Part shown: one piece after another, positions 52,129 through 61,362 of the stretch
Layout of the letters: every line of letters begins with the position of its first letter
Numbering within the stretch: the stretch's first letter is position 1
DNA from: Opacimonas immobilis
GTDB taxonomy: Bacteria; Pseudomonadota; Gammaproteobacteria; Enterobacterales; Alteromonadaceae
Direction of reading: 5' to 3'
NCBI RefSeq assembly: GCF_048282545.1
Contig: NZ_CP182485.1
Coordinates: 1 to 64,000 of the forward strand
DNA: 64,000 nt
Notes under the pieces: model-generated
The model's input: only the letters and a program-made list of their open reading frames with translations
Databases searched by the model: none
What the model was told of the DNA's origin: nothing
Program-made: the position numbers and the translations under genes

Positions 52129-53084
52129 AGTGTCCTGAGCATTTTTCTTAATTCTTTATATAACTGCTTATCTTGAGTCTCTATCGCATTTAAAATGTTT
52201 TTTCCTTTCTTTATCTCCCCTGAACGGGCAAGCAACACTCCGTAGCGATATTGTGCCCACTGAGCAAATTGTGGGTTGCGATATTGAGGCGATTGCTTCA
52301 TAAATAGCTCAATACTGACCAGTGCTTCGTCATAATATTGATTCGCCATCATTGCCAGCTTTGCCATTTGATACTGAGCGCCATAATATGCCTCACGTTG
52401 TGACTCTGTTGCTTCACTAGGTAATTGAATCTTGCTGAATGTTGCAAAACTCTGCTCGAACGCTTGCTGATTCATTAATAAGATACCTGCGCTTAATAAC
52501 ACCTCTGGTTCAGAGCTATGTTGTGCTGCGCTCAAGACGAGTTGAGAGAGGGATTCAGGTTGTTCGGTCACTTGGTAATAGGCTACTTTAGCTTGAAAGG
52601 CCATAACGCTGTCAAGCTCCTCTAAGACTTGAATCTGTTTCCATGCTTGCTCTTTATCTCCCCCTGCGAATCCAGGCGCTTGCAAGTAAAATTGAACTAA
52701 ATCCATGCGATATTGGGAATTTTGCGGTGCAAGCTCCACCGCTTTGGCAAATCCGGCTTTGGATTTTTTGGCATAACTTAACGCAGAGAACACCGCGCCC
52801 ATGGCTTGACGGCTCATGATGACGCCTTTTACATTGTATAAATCAGGGTTATCAGGAAACCGTTTTATTCCTGCGACAATTATATCCTCGGCATCATCCA
52901 ATTCGTCTTCTTTCATATAAAAATACGCCAGCGCTTTAATACCCTCTGGTGTATTTTCTACCGCTTTGTAATAAGCTAATGCCCCGACTTTATCTCCTTG
53001 AGCATAAGCTTGGTCGCCTTTTTGTACATCAGCGCTCACCTCAGAGGCGACTAACAAAAATGCAATAATTACAATGTATTTCAC
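52125..53084 (-). CDS. Exported TPR-repeat protein
   Basis: A 319-residue protein with a signal peptide (MKYIVIIAFLLVASEVSA) and tetratricopeptide-like repeats, for example GDQAYAQGDKVGALAYYKAVE, LDDAEDIIVAGIKRFPDNPDLYNVKGVIMSR and FAKAVELAPQNSQYRMDLVQFYLQAPG. It is likely a periplasmic protein-protein interaction scaffold; the partner is unknown. It is nine bases downstream of the exonuclease gene and probably in its operon. Confidence 0.82.
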   Translation of the reverse strand: MKYIVIIAFLLVASEVSADVQKGDQAYAQGDKVGALAYYKAVENTPEGIKALAYFYMKEDELDDAEDIIVAGIKRFPDNPDLYNVKGVIMSRQAMGAVFSALSYAKKSKAGFAKAVELAPQNSQYRMDLVQFYLQAPGFAGGDKEQAWKQIQVLEELDSVMAFQAKVAYYQVTEQPESLSQLVLSAAQHSSEPEVLLSAGILLMNQQAFEQSFATFSKIQLPSEATESQREAYYGAQYQMAKLAMMANQYYDEALVSIELFMKQSPQYRNPQFAQWAQYRYGVLLARSGEIKKGKNILNAIETQDKQLYKELRKMLRTL

Positions 53085-53093
53085 TTGTTTTCC

Positions 53094-53597
53094 TTATTCG
53101 TTGGCCACAATAGCCAGATACGTTTTTTGTATAATTTCAGCATCATTACTGGCGCGATGCCTAGGCAATTTTAAAGTGTGTGTCACTTGCGCCTTCGTTG
53201 CATCCCAATTAGCGAGTTGCTCTTCGCTCAGTAACATTTCGATGGCGCTTACACGAAACTGCATCTCGATTTGAGCATGCGCAAATAACTCGCGTACCCA
53301 AGGATAGTCAACCACCCAAGCATCGCTATATAAAGTACGATCGCTGTAGAGCCGGTTGAGTTCCTGACACACCTCCAAACCAAGGCTTCCATTTTGTATC
53401 AAGATATCTCGAGTGATTCCATGCAAGGTTTCGGCTTCTTTATCCCAAAACTGCCAATCTTGGAATGGCTTTATCATGCGACAGTAGCGAGAGCCATCTG
53501 CAGTCACCACACCCACTTCAATGGGGTAGGAAGTACTACCAAAACCAATGGCTTCAACGTCTAACACATCTGGAACAAATATTGGATAAGTTGGCAT
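53094..53597 (-). CDS. DEDD-type 3'-5' exonuclease family protein
   Basis: A 167-residue nuclease of the DnaQ-like fold. The DxE metal motif is seen in LDVEAIGFGSTSYPIEVGVV, the second motif in SDAWVVDYPWV and the third as HRASNDAEII (His and Asp). Its length fits a bare exonuclease domain without a polymerase. The cellular substrate is unknown. It precedes the TPR protein. Confidence 0.82.
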   Translation of the reverse strand: MPTYPIFVPDVLDVEAIGFGSTSYPIEVGVVTADGSRYCRMIKPFQDWQFWDKEAETLHGITRDILIQNGSLGLEVCQELNRLYSDRTLYSDAWVVDYPWVRELFAHAQIEMQFRVSAIEMLLSEEQLANWDATKAQVTHTLKLPRHRASNDAEIIQKTYLAIVANE

Positions 53598-53653
53598 ATC
53601 AAGGTCACACAGGATTTTATTTAACCCTAGACCTTGATAGCCCTCTGCGCAAA

Positions 53654-55180
53654 TCAGCCTTTGAGTTTTAACAGTATATTAATCACTTTATCGGCGAGTT
53701 TTCCATACGGTGGTGCTAATAATTTGAGGCTGGATATATTCGCTTGTTTAAAAATAGGACGTAATTTGGAGAAGGTCAAAAAGCCTTCATAACCATGATA
53801 ATGCCCCATTCCGCTTGGGCCCACGCCACCAAATGGCAGGTCATTTTGGCCCACGTGGAATATCGCGTCATTAACCGTCACACCACCTGACATGACCTTC
53901 TCAATGTACATGTCCACAAGCTTATTGTCTTTGCTAAATGGATAGAATGCCAATGGTCGGTCATGGGACAAAATATAATCAATGACTTCTTGTGGCTCAC
54001 GATAGGTTTTGACCATCAAAATTGGGCCAAAGGTTTCGCGGTTTTCGATGATCATATCCGCTGTGGTATCTAGCATTAACGTCAATGGATATTTGCGCAG
54101 CTCTGAATTTGGCTCTTGATGGTTAAGTACCTCAATACGAGCGCCTTTCTCCGCCGCATCGGCAACGGTGGCTTCCATTCTTTGGAATGCTCGCATATCG
54201 ATAAGCGAGGTATAGTCTTTGCTATTGATATCCGGAACGTGTTTGGCTACCCACTCTTTGGCTGCCACAACAAACGCTTCTTTTTGTTTTTCGTGGACAA
54301 ACACATAATCGACATTGGTACAAATCTGCCCGGCATTATACTGTTTAGCAAACATAATGCGTTCAACCGCTTTATTAAAGTCATAGTTCGGATCAATCAC
54401 CGCGGGTGACTTACCACCTAGCTCCAAGGTCACTGGGGTTAGGTTTGCCGCAGCATTGGCCATGACTTTGCGACCGGTTGCGCCAGAACCTGTGAACATC
54501 AAATGATCAAATGGGACGCGCGAAAACTGCTGACCAACAATACCTGTTTCTTTGAAAAACTGTAATTTGTCTGCAGCAAAATATTTCGGCGTGATCTCAA
54601 TTAATAAATCCGTCAGTGCGAGAGAATTCTCGGACATTTTGACCATCGCTCGATTCCCTGCAGCAAACGCCGCCGCCAAGCCGATAAAGCTCAAATTAAT
54701 CGGAAAATTCCACGGAATAATTAAGCCCACCACACCCAAAGGTTGCGGCACGACTTTGTTAGAGCCTCCAAAATACATAGCGTAATCAATTTTGCGACGC
54801 TGGACTTTCATCCACTTTTTTAATGCTTTCTTGGTATGGCCGATGTCATCCATCGCCACAATCAGTTCTGCCAGCATGGTTTCATGATACGCGCGGTTGC
54901 CGTAGTCTTTATTAATCGCTTCGGCAATGGCGTCACGATTTTCAGAAAGTAATCTTTTGAGATTACTCAAGTGCTCTAAACGCTCTTCACGAGACTCGTA
55001 AGGGTGCACGTCAAAAGCCGTTCGCTGCATTGTATAATGCGCTAATAACGCTTGATAGATAGTTTCCGGGTCGTTATCAGGTACAGGAATATTGCTATCA
55101 GTGGCACTAGCATGGGTTGATTGTGAGTCCAATGCTTCTGTGTGTTGCACTTCCGTAGTTAGGGTATCACTGTCGATCAT
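53654..55180 (-). CDS. Coniferyl-type aldehyde dehydrogenase
   Basis: A 508-residue NAD-dependent aldehyde dehydrogenase. Catalytic residues are in LELGGKSPAVIDP (general base Glu) and NAGQICTNVDYVFV (nucleophile Cys). The cofactor site IIPWNFPINLSFIGLAAAFAAGNRAMVKMSE and a C-terminal hydrophobic tail fit the coniferyl aldehyde/long-chain subgroup (CalB-like). The first 35 residues are a polar, Thr/Asp-rich extension. It probably oxidises aromatic or fatty aldehydes. Confidence 0.9.
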   Translation of the reverse strand: MIDSDTLTTEVQHTEALDSQSTHASATDSNIPVPDNDPETIYQALLAHYTMQRTAFDVHPYESREERLEHLSNLKRLLSENRDAIAEAINKDYGNRAYHETMLAELIVAMDDIGHTKKALKKWMKVQRRKIDYAMYFGGSNKVVPQPLGVVGLIIPWNFPINLSFIGLAAAFAAGNRAMVKMSENSLALTDLLIEITPKYFAADKLQFFKETGIVGQQFSRVPFDHLMFTGSGATGRKVMANAAANLTPVTLELGGKSPAVIDPNYDFNKAVERIMFAKQYNAGQICTNVDYVFVHEKQKEAFVVAAKEWVAKHVPDINSKDYTSLIDMRAFQRMEATVADAAEKGARIEVLNHQEPNSELRKYPLTLMLDTTADMIIENRETFGPILMVKTYREPQEVIDYILSHDRPLAFYPFSKDNKLVDMYIEKVMSGGVTVNDAIFHVGQNDLPFGGVGPSGMGHYHGYEGFLTFSKLRPIFKQANISSLKLLAPPYGKLADKVINILLKLKG

Positions 55181-55255
55181 AGGTTAAGTCCTTATTGTTA
55201 TATTCACTTTATACAATAGTTGGCCATGACAGTTCAAATTTTATCCTCGTTCGAG

Positions 55256-55282
55256 ACAAAAAACCCAGCCGAAGCTGGGTTT
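55256..55282 (-). terminator. Terminator of rnpB
   Basis: On the minus strand AACCCAGC, a TTCG tetraloop and GCTGGGTT are followed by TTTT. It lies about 12 bases past the 3' end of the RNase P RNA. Confidence 0.93.
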
Positions 55283-55293
55283 CTCAAAAAGGG

Positions 55294-55636
<343 letters not shown>

Positions 55637-55641
55637 TGAGC

Positions 55642-55670
55642 ATTTTACGGGGTTCGATACGCAGAGTCTA
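55642..55670 (-). promoter_or_regulatory. Promoter of rnpB
   Basis: On the minus strand, TAGACT (55665-55670), a 17-base spacer and TAAAAT (55642-55647) precede the RNA by six to seven bases. Spacing and position fit a sigma70 promoter. Confidence 0.65.
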
Positions 55671-55695
55671 AAGGTTTATGCGATAATTGACCGTA

Positions 55696-56418
55696 TTATT
55701 CTGGTAACACTGCGTTGTGATAGACATTTTGCACGTCATCACAATCGTTGAGCATTTCGATGAATTTTTCAAACATCGGCAAATCATCCACGCTGATTTC
55801 CGTTTCTGTCTGTGGCACAAAGGTGATTTCATCAACGTCTAACGTTGTGTCAGGATAAGCATCTGCTAAAGCGTTTTTCACCGCAAAATACTCTGTATGT
55901 GGGGCAAAAACAGTAATCTTGCCATCTTCTGATTCAACGTCTGTCACATCGACATCCGCTTCTATCAAAGCTTCTAATACGGCATCTTCATCATCGCCAT
56001 CGAACGAAAAAATCGCACTGTGATCGAACATATGTGCCACCGCACCTGGGGCGCCAATTTTGGCTTTGGTTTTGGTAAAGCAATTACGAACATCTGTGAT
56101 GGTACGGTTGTTATTATCGGTTAAACAATCCACAATGACCATACAGTTACCTGGACCAAAACCTTCATAACGCGCTGGAACAAAGTCTTCACCCGCGCCA
56201 CCAACCGCTTTGTCGATAGCCTTATCAATCACGTGCCCAGGGACTTGGTCTTTTTTGGCTTTTTCGATTAAACGCTTTAAAGAAAGGTTGGCTTCAGGAT
56301 CCGTTCCACCATTTTTGGCGACCACGTAAATCTCTTTACCGTATTTGGAATAGACTTTGGTTTTTTGCCCAGCGGTTTTCGCCATGGCATTTTTGCGAAC
56401 TTCAAATGCGCGACCCAT
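55696..56418 (-). CDS. yeeN: YebC/PmpR family protein, YeeN type
   Basis: A 240-residue protein of the YebC family of translation factors and regulators. The N-terminus MGRAFEVRKNAMAKTAGQKTKVYSKYGKEIYVVAKNGG and the blocks RYEGFGPGNCMVIVDCLTDNNNRTITDVR and DDVQNVYHNAVL resemble E. coli YeeN more than YebC itself. YebC-like proteins are now linked to ribosome stalling at proline stretches. The gene starts at ATG 56418 with AGAG upstream, and rnpB follows on the same strand. Confidence 0.9.
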   Translation of the reverse strand: MGRAFEVRKNAMAKTAGQKTKVYSKYGKEIYVVAKNGGTDPEANLSLKRLIEKAKKDQVPGHVIDKAIDKAVGGAGEDFVPARYEGFGPGNCMVIVDCLTDNNNRTITDVRNCFTKTKAKIGAPGAVAHMFDHSAIFSFDGDDEDAVLEALIEADVDVTDVESEDGKITVFAPHTEYFAVKNALADAYPDTTLDVDEITFVPQTETEISVDDLPMFEKFIEMLNDCDDVQNVYHNAVLPE

Positions 56419-56477
56419 AAGAACTCTCTTAATATTATAATTTTAGATATCAGTTAATAGTATTAGTTTATCACGGC

Positions 56478-57602
56478 TTAAGGCAAATGCGCTAACGCAA
56501 GGTAGTCCTCAGATTGCATCTCTTGTAATCGTGATAAGCAACGACGAAATTCAAAATTCAATCGCCCTTCGGTATACAACTCCAACAAGGGCACTTCGGC
56601 GGAGATAATAAGCTTTACGTTGCGCTCATAAAATTCATCGACCATCGCGATAAAACGCCTAGCAATGTCATCCGTCGCCAACCCCATTTGTTCAACGTTG
56701 GCTAACAGTACCGTGTGATACAACCGAGATAACTCCATATAATCTGCTTGGGACCGCGGTCCGTCACACAGTTCTCGGAAACTGAGCATGAGTACCCCAT
56801 CGGCATTGCGCATACTTGTAATAGGACGATTCTCAATGGTGATCACTTCATCGACTGTACCGGCTTCAGGCGCAAGTTGCGCAAAGTAGGTGTCCAAATT
56901 CAATTGCGCTTGCGCGTCTAACGGATGATGATAAATCTCGGCTTGTTGTAAGGTGCGCAAACGATAATCCACCCCACTATCCACGTTCACAATGCGCGTA
57001 TTTTGATTGATTAAATCAATGGCGGGTAAAAAACGTGCCCTTTGCAAGCCATTGCGATACAGGTCATCCGGAACGATATTGGATGTCGCTACCAAAACAA
57101 TACCTTGAGCAAATAAGTTCTCCATCAAGGTGCCCAAAATCATGGCATCCGTGATATCGGAGACAAAAAACTCATCAAAACAGATCACTCTCGCCTCGTT
57201 GGCTAAACGCGCAGCGACGATTTTAAGTGGATCGGATTGACCGTCTAGGGTTTTGAGTTCACTGTGGACACGGTGCATAAAACGGTGAAAATGCACGCGC
57301 ATTTTGCGCTCAAACGGCAAGCATTCATAAAACGTATCCACGAGATAGGTTTTGCCGCGGCCCACGCCACCCCAAAAGTAAATCCCTTGGATGCTGGGTC
57401 TTTGCATGCCTTTACCAAAACGCGCTTTGATTTTGACGCGCCAGGTGAGTTTTTTCTGAGGCTGAGTTAACTCATTATACAGGCGTTGCAATTCACGCAC
57501 CGCGTTCTCTTGCGCGGGATCGTGACTAAAATCATCGCGTTGTAAATCAGCTTGATATTTTTGCCAGGGGGTTAACTGCTCGGACACACAGAACTCATAC
57601 AA
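56478..57602 (-). CDS. zapE: Cell division protein ZapE (AFG1-like ATPase)
   Basis: A cytoplasmic ATPase of about 370 residues that acts at the Z-ring late in division. The Walker A is GGVGRGKTYLVD, with RVHFHRFMHRVHSELK, ICFDEFFVSDITDAMIL (Walker B) and LVATSNIVPDDLYRNGLQRARFLPAI following. The start is TTG 57602 or GTG 57587; neither has a clear ribosome binding site. As in other gammaproteobacteria, zapG, degQ and degS lie just beyond on the opposite strand. Confidence 0.95.
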   Translation of the reverse strand: MYEFCVSEQLTPWQKYQADLQRDDFSHDPAQENAVRELQRLYNELTQPQKKLTWRVKIKARFGKGMQRPSIQGIYFWGGVGRGKTYLVDTFYECLPFERKMRVHFHRFMHRVHSELKTLDGQSDPLKIVAARLANEARVICFDEFFVSDITDAMILGTLMENLFAQGIVLVATSNIVPDDLYRNGLQRARFLPAIDLINQNTRIVNVDSGVDYRLRTLQQAEIYHHPLDAQAQLNLDTYFAQLAPEAGTVDEVITIENRPITSMRNADGVLMLSFRELCDGPRSQADYMELSRLYHTVLLANVEQMGLATDDIARRFIAMVDEFYERNVKLIISAEVPLLELYTEGRLNFEFRRCLSRLQEMQSEDYLALAHLP

Positions 57603-57732
57603 GGTAAAAGAAAGCGGTTATAATAATACGAAATGAAATTTTTTTGAAATCCGACACAGGTAGCAAGGACAAAAAAAATATATAGTGCTATAGTGCCGTT
57701 GTATTATGAAAAAAGTAGTTTGAGATAGCGTT

Positions 57733-58158
57733 ATGCAAGACATTTTTATTTATGCCAGTTTGTTGATTGTCGGTGTGATTGTTGGTGTGGTCATCACAAA
57801 GATTGCAGTAAAAGACAATAATGACAGCGCTGCCGCGACACAAAAAGAACAAGCCACAGCCATGACTCATGCCCAACTACGTGAGCAATTAGTGGTTGCT
57901 AACCAAACTTTAGAAGAGTTTGAAACACAAATAGAAATGTTCAAAAATCATCTCACTGAGTTCGATTATATATTAACTTCACATGAACAAAGTGAAGATC
58001 AGCCGCGGATTGCTTTTTTTGGCGAACATGCATCTCCATATATACGTATGAGTCAGAAAACGCCGAAAGAACAGGCTAATCCAGAACATCAGCCAAGAGA
58101 TTTTTCAAACTCTAGCTCAGGACTTTTTGCAGGCGAGCCCACCGACAAAGCAAAATAA
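57733..58158 (+). CDS. zapG: ZapG/YhcB family membrane protein (DUF1043)
   Basis: A 141-residue protein with one N-terminal membrane helix (IFIYASLLIVGVIVGVVITKIAV) and a coiled coil (about 42-75, HAQLREQLVVANQTLEEFETQIEMFKNHL). It is the DUF1043/YhcB family linking division and envelope growth. The C-terminal tail is polar and looks disordered. It is divergent from zapE, with the usual neighbourhood before degQ. Confidence 0.9.
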   Translation: MQDIFIYASLLIVGVIVGVVITKIAVKDNNDSAAATQKEQATAMTHAQLREQLVVANQTLEEFETQIEMFKNHLTEFDYILTSHEQSEDQPRIAFFGEHASPYIRMSQKTPKEQANPEHQPRDFSNSSSGLFAGEPTDKAK

Positions 58159-58230
58159 ATCTGAACTATTCATCTTGGCCTCGAGTCTGTTGTTAGGCAT
58201 TTAACCCAAAACAATAGGAGAACGGTTAAG

Positions 58231-59598
58231 ATGAATAAAAGGTTGCGAACAGCCTGTTTGACAGGCGTGCTTACTGCCCTGACCCTTGCCCCCATTAGCC
58301 AAGCCACAGCGGTTGGTTTGCCTTTTTTTGGCGATAATAAACAAACGCCATCACTTGCGCCCATGCTTGAACAAACCATGCCGGCCGTGGTGAGTATAAA
58401 AGTCGCCGGGACACAAACTTCTAAACAACAAATTCCAGAGCCATTTCGCAAGTTTTTTGGTGCGCCACAAGCGACCGAGCGCCCGTTTCGATCATTGGGT
58501 TCTGGGGTTATTATTAACGCCAATGAAGGCTATATTGTTACCAACGCCCATGTGGTAGCAGAGGCCGATGAGATTGTGGTTACGCTCAATGACGGACGAG
58601 AGTTTACGGCAAGTAAAGTTGGTTCCGATGAGCAATCGGATATCGCTCTAATTCAAATCGAAGGCGAAAATTTGTCTGAAATCCAAATAGCGGATTCGGA
58701 TAATCTACGCGTAGGTGATTTTGTTGTCGCCATTGGTAATCCATTTGGTTTATCGGCGACTGTCACATCTGGTATCGTCAGCGCATTAGGACGAACCGGC
58801 ATCAACCGCGGAGGGTTAGAAGATTTTATTCAAACCGACGCAGCCATCAATCGCGGCAATTCTGGCGGGGCTTTGATTAACCTCAAGGGCGAACTCGTTG
58901 GCATCAATGCGGCGATTTTTTCTACCGATCAGAACGGCGGTAACGTCGGCATTGGCTTTGCTATTCCTTCTAAAATGATGCAAAACTTGGTCAACCAAAT
59001 GATTGAATTTGGTGAGGTTCGTCGCGGCTTGTTGGGCATCGCTGGCAATGATGTAGATGCGGGCTTGGCCGAAGCGTTTGCCTCCACAGTGAGTAAAGGT
59101 GCCTTTGTTGCCGAAGTCACGCCAGACTCTGCCGCGAGCAAAGCGGATATTCAACCTGGTGATATTATTACTCGTGTTGACAACGATGTTATTGAAAGCT
59201 TTGCCGAGCTTCGCGCCAAAGTGGCTAGTATGGGTGCTGGCGCCGAAGTGACCCTAGGTATTATACGCAAAGGTGAAGAGCTTGATATCACTGTCGTGTT
59301 AGGGGATGCAGGCACTGTGACCATGACGGCCGCAGAAATTCATCCTGCATTTGCTGGCGCGACTTTTGAAAATGGCACTGATTTAGCCGGTAATCGAGGC
59401 GTTGAAGTCACGGATATTGAGCCACGCTCACCAGCTGTACAGCTAGGCTTGAAGCAAAATGATGTGATCATCGGCGTGAACCGCCAACGAGTCAACAATG
59501 TTCAAGAATTGCAGGAACGCATGGAAGACAGCAAAGATAATGTCATTGCACTGAACATCCGTCGCGGTAACGCCACCTTGTTTGTCATTATTCGCTAG
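58231..59598 (+). CDS. degQ: Periplasmic serine endoprotease DegQ
   Basis: A 455-residue protein with a signal peptide (MNKRLRTACLTGVLTALTLAPISQATA). The trypsin-like domain has His107 (TNAHVV), Asp137 (SDIAL) and Ser211 (GNSGG). PDZ1 (about 275-360) and PDZ2 (about 370-455) follow. It degrades and chaperones misfolded periplasmic proteins. It is the DegP/DegQ type; the name DegQ follows from pairing with degS. It is separated from degS by a terminator. Confidence 0.95.
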   Translation: MNKRLRTACLTGVLTALTLAPISQATAVGLPFFGDNKQTPSLAPMLEQTMPAVVSIKVAGTQTSKQQIPEPFRKFFGAPQATERPFRSLGSGVIINANEGYIVTNAHVVAEADEIVVTLNDGREFTASKVGSDEQSDIALIQIEGENLSEIQIADSDNLRVGDFVVAIGNPFGLSATVTSGIVSALGRTGINRGGLEDFIQTDAAINRGNSGGALINLKGELVGINAAIFSTDQNGGNVGIGFAIPSKMMQNLVNQMIEFGEVRRGLLGIAGNDVDAGLAEAFASTVSKGAFVAEVTPDSAASKADIQPGDIITRVDNDVIESFAELRAKVASMGAGAEVTLGIIRKGEELDITVVLGDAGTVTMTAAEIHPAFAGATFENGTDLAGNRGVEVTDIEPRSPAVQLGLKQNDVIIGVNRQRVNNVQELQERMEDSKDNVIALNIRRGNATLFVIIR

Positions 59599-59622
59599 AC
59601 AACAGATGACGTAAATTAACGT

Positions 59623-59660
59623 GGCGCATTTTGCCAATCAACGACAAAATGCGCCTTTTG
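59623..59660 (+). terminator. Terminator between degQ and degS
   Basis: GGCGCATTTTG (59623-59633) and CAAAATGCGCC (59645-59655) are a perfect 11-bp stem followed by TTTTG TT. It lies 25 bp after the degQ stop and suggests degS has its own promoter. Confidence 0.88.
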
Positions 59661-59715
59661 TTATTTAGCCTTTCACATGGCATAATTAACCCATAATAAA
59701 TCTAAAACGAAGTTC

Positions 59716-60786
59716 ATGGCGATTCAGCGTTTAGCAATCTTTTTTTTACGTTCTATGGTAATTGGCAGCATTGTTGCGGTCTTAATTTTGTTACTGGTGC
59801 CTGAATTGCGCCACGGCAGTGGCATTGATATTCGTAATTTGTTCAACGCAGAGACGACACCCAAACGCGCCAGCTATTACGATGCGATTTCTCGTTCAGC
59901 TCCTTCTGTTGTCAATATTTATTCAGTCAGTATCGAGTCCAATGGCTTTTTGAGCAATAGCTCTAGAGAACGAACGAATCTGGGGTCTGGGGTGATCATG
60001 ACGAACGACGGGTACATTTTGACCTGCCATCACGTGATCAACGGCGCAGCATCTATATTCATCGCATTACAAGACAGTCGTTTGTTTGAAGCCCAAATTG
60101 TCGGATATGATTTGTTTACTGATTTAGCGGTACTCAAAATCAACGCGGATAATCTCATTCCTATTCCACAATACCTCGATCCACAAATTAAAGTGGGCGA
60201 TGTCGTGATGGCAATTGGTAATCCCTACAACCTTGGACAAACCATAACCCACGGTATCATCAGCCGAACTGGTCGCAATGGATTGGCAAATTATGTTGAT
60301 TTTATCCAAACTGACGCAGTACTCAATCAAGGTAATTCAGGTGGTGCATTGGTTGACTCGGAAGGCTATTTGCTCGGCATCACCAATGCCAATTTTCGTA
60401 CTTTAGATGCACAACGCCGAGTCCTCAATGTGGATGGCGTGAACTTTGCAGTACCTTATCCTTTGGCCTTGCGCGTCATGCAAGAGCTTATATCCAACGG
60501 CAAGGTGACTCGAGGTCAATTAGGATTTTCGGGCAACGAATTCGCTGGCCAAGAAGGGATCATGATCACCAATGTCAGTCCCAATAGCCCAGCTGATTTA
60601 GCCGGCTTGCAAGTCGGTGATGTGTTGTTAGCGATCGATAATGAGCGGATCACAAGTGCCAGTAAAGCACTAGATATGATTGCCGAAACTCCACCAGGCA
60701 CTTTACTCCAATTAAGTATTTTACGAGATGACAGTCCATTGCTGATCCAAGTGACCGTGGGTGAATTACAGGCTGTAACACGATGA
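59716..60786 (+). CDS. degS: Inner-membrane stress sensor protease DegS
   Basis: A 356-residue protein with one N-terminal membrane helix (IFFLRSMVIGSIVAVLILLLVPEL). Catalytic residues are His106, Asp136 and Ser208 (GNSGG), and a single PDZ domain covers about 265-350. DegS senses misfolded outer membrane proteins through its PDZ domain and cuts RseA to release sigma E. A single PDZ domain and the membrane anchor distinguish it from DegQ. Its stop overlaps the idi ATG (ATGA). Confidence 0.95.
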   Translation: MAIQRLAIFFLRSMVIGSIVAVLILLLVPELRHGSGIDIRNLFNAETTPKRASYYDAISRSAPSVVNIYSVSIESNGFLSNSSRERTNLGSGVIMTNDGYILTCHHVINGAASIFIALQDSRLFEAQIVGYDLFTDLAVLKINADNLIPIPQYLDPQIKVGDVVMAIGNPYNLGQTITHGIISRTGRNGLANYVDFIQTDAVLNQGNSGGALVDSEGYLLGITNANFRTLDAQRRVLNVDGVNFAVPYPLALRVMQELISNGKVTRGQLGFSGNEFAGQEGIMITNVSPNSPADLAGLQVGDVLLAIDNERITSASKALDMIAETPPGTLLQLSILRDDSPLLIQVTVGELQAVTR

Positions 60787-61325
60787 GCCACGATGCACTG
60801 GTCGTTTTAGTCTCACCCAATGGCGATATTATTGGCACACAAGGTAAATTGGCGGCGCATCAGGACAATGCTTTACATCTGGCTTTTTCGGTCATGCTGT
60901 ATCGCAAAACACGCTCTGGCATTGAAGTATTGATGCAACAACGCGCATTGGACAAATATCATTCAGGCGGACTTTGGGCAAATACCTGCTGCTCACACCC
61001 GATGCCTGATGAAGCCATTTTAAGTGCGGCGCAACGACGCATTGCAGAAGAACTCAACATCACAAATCCCATAGAATGGCAGATTTGCGGTGAGTTTATT
61101 TATCAGGCAAGCTTTGCTAATGGTTTGCACGAACATGAACTTGATACCGTATTAATTGGAGAGTTTGACGAGAACCTACCAATAGTTAATCCAGAAGAAG
61201 TGGCTCAACTCAAGTGGTTCGAATTAAGCGAACTCAATCAAGCGGTTGCCAAAACACCAGAGCAATATGCAGTATGGGTACCTTTTGTGTTGGCCAAAGT
61301 AAACGAGTCACTGGCGACGCTTTAG
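60783..61325 (+). CDS. idi: Isopentenyl-diphosphate delta-isomerase, type I
   Basis: A 180-residue Nudix-fold enzyme that interconverts IPP and DMAPP for isoprenoid synthesis. The motif LHLAFSVMLYRKTRSG, QQRALDKYHSGGLWANTCCSHP with the catalytic Cys and metal His, and AAQRRIAEELNI are diagnostic. It starts within the degS stop, so it is translated together with degS, an odd functional pairing. It is convergent with arcB. No riboswitch or other site is visible. Confidence 0.94.
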   Translation: MSHDALVVLVSPNGDIIGTQGKLAAHQDNALHLAFSVMLYRKTRSGIEVLMQQRALDKYHSGGLWANTCCSHPMPDEAILSAAQRRIAEELNITNPIEWQICGEFIYQASFANGLHEHELDTVLIGEFDENLPIVNPEEVAQLKWFELSELNQAVAKTPEQYAVWVPFVLAKVNESLATL

Positions 61326-61362
61326 TTAATCACCATAATTGTGTATCACGCCACCTAGGAGA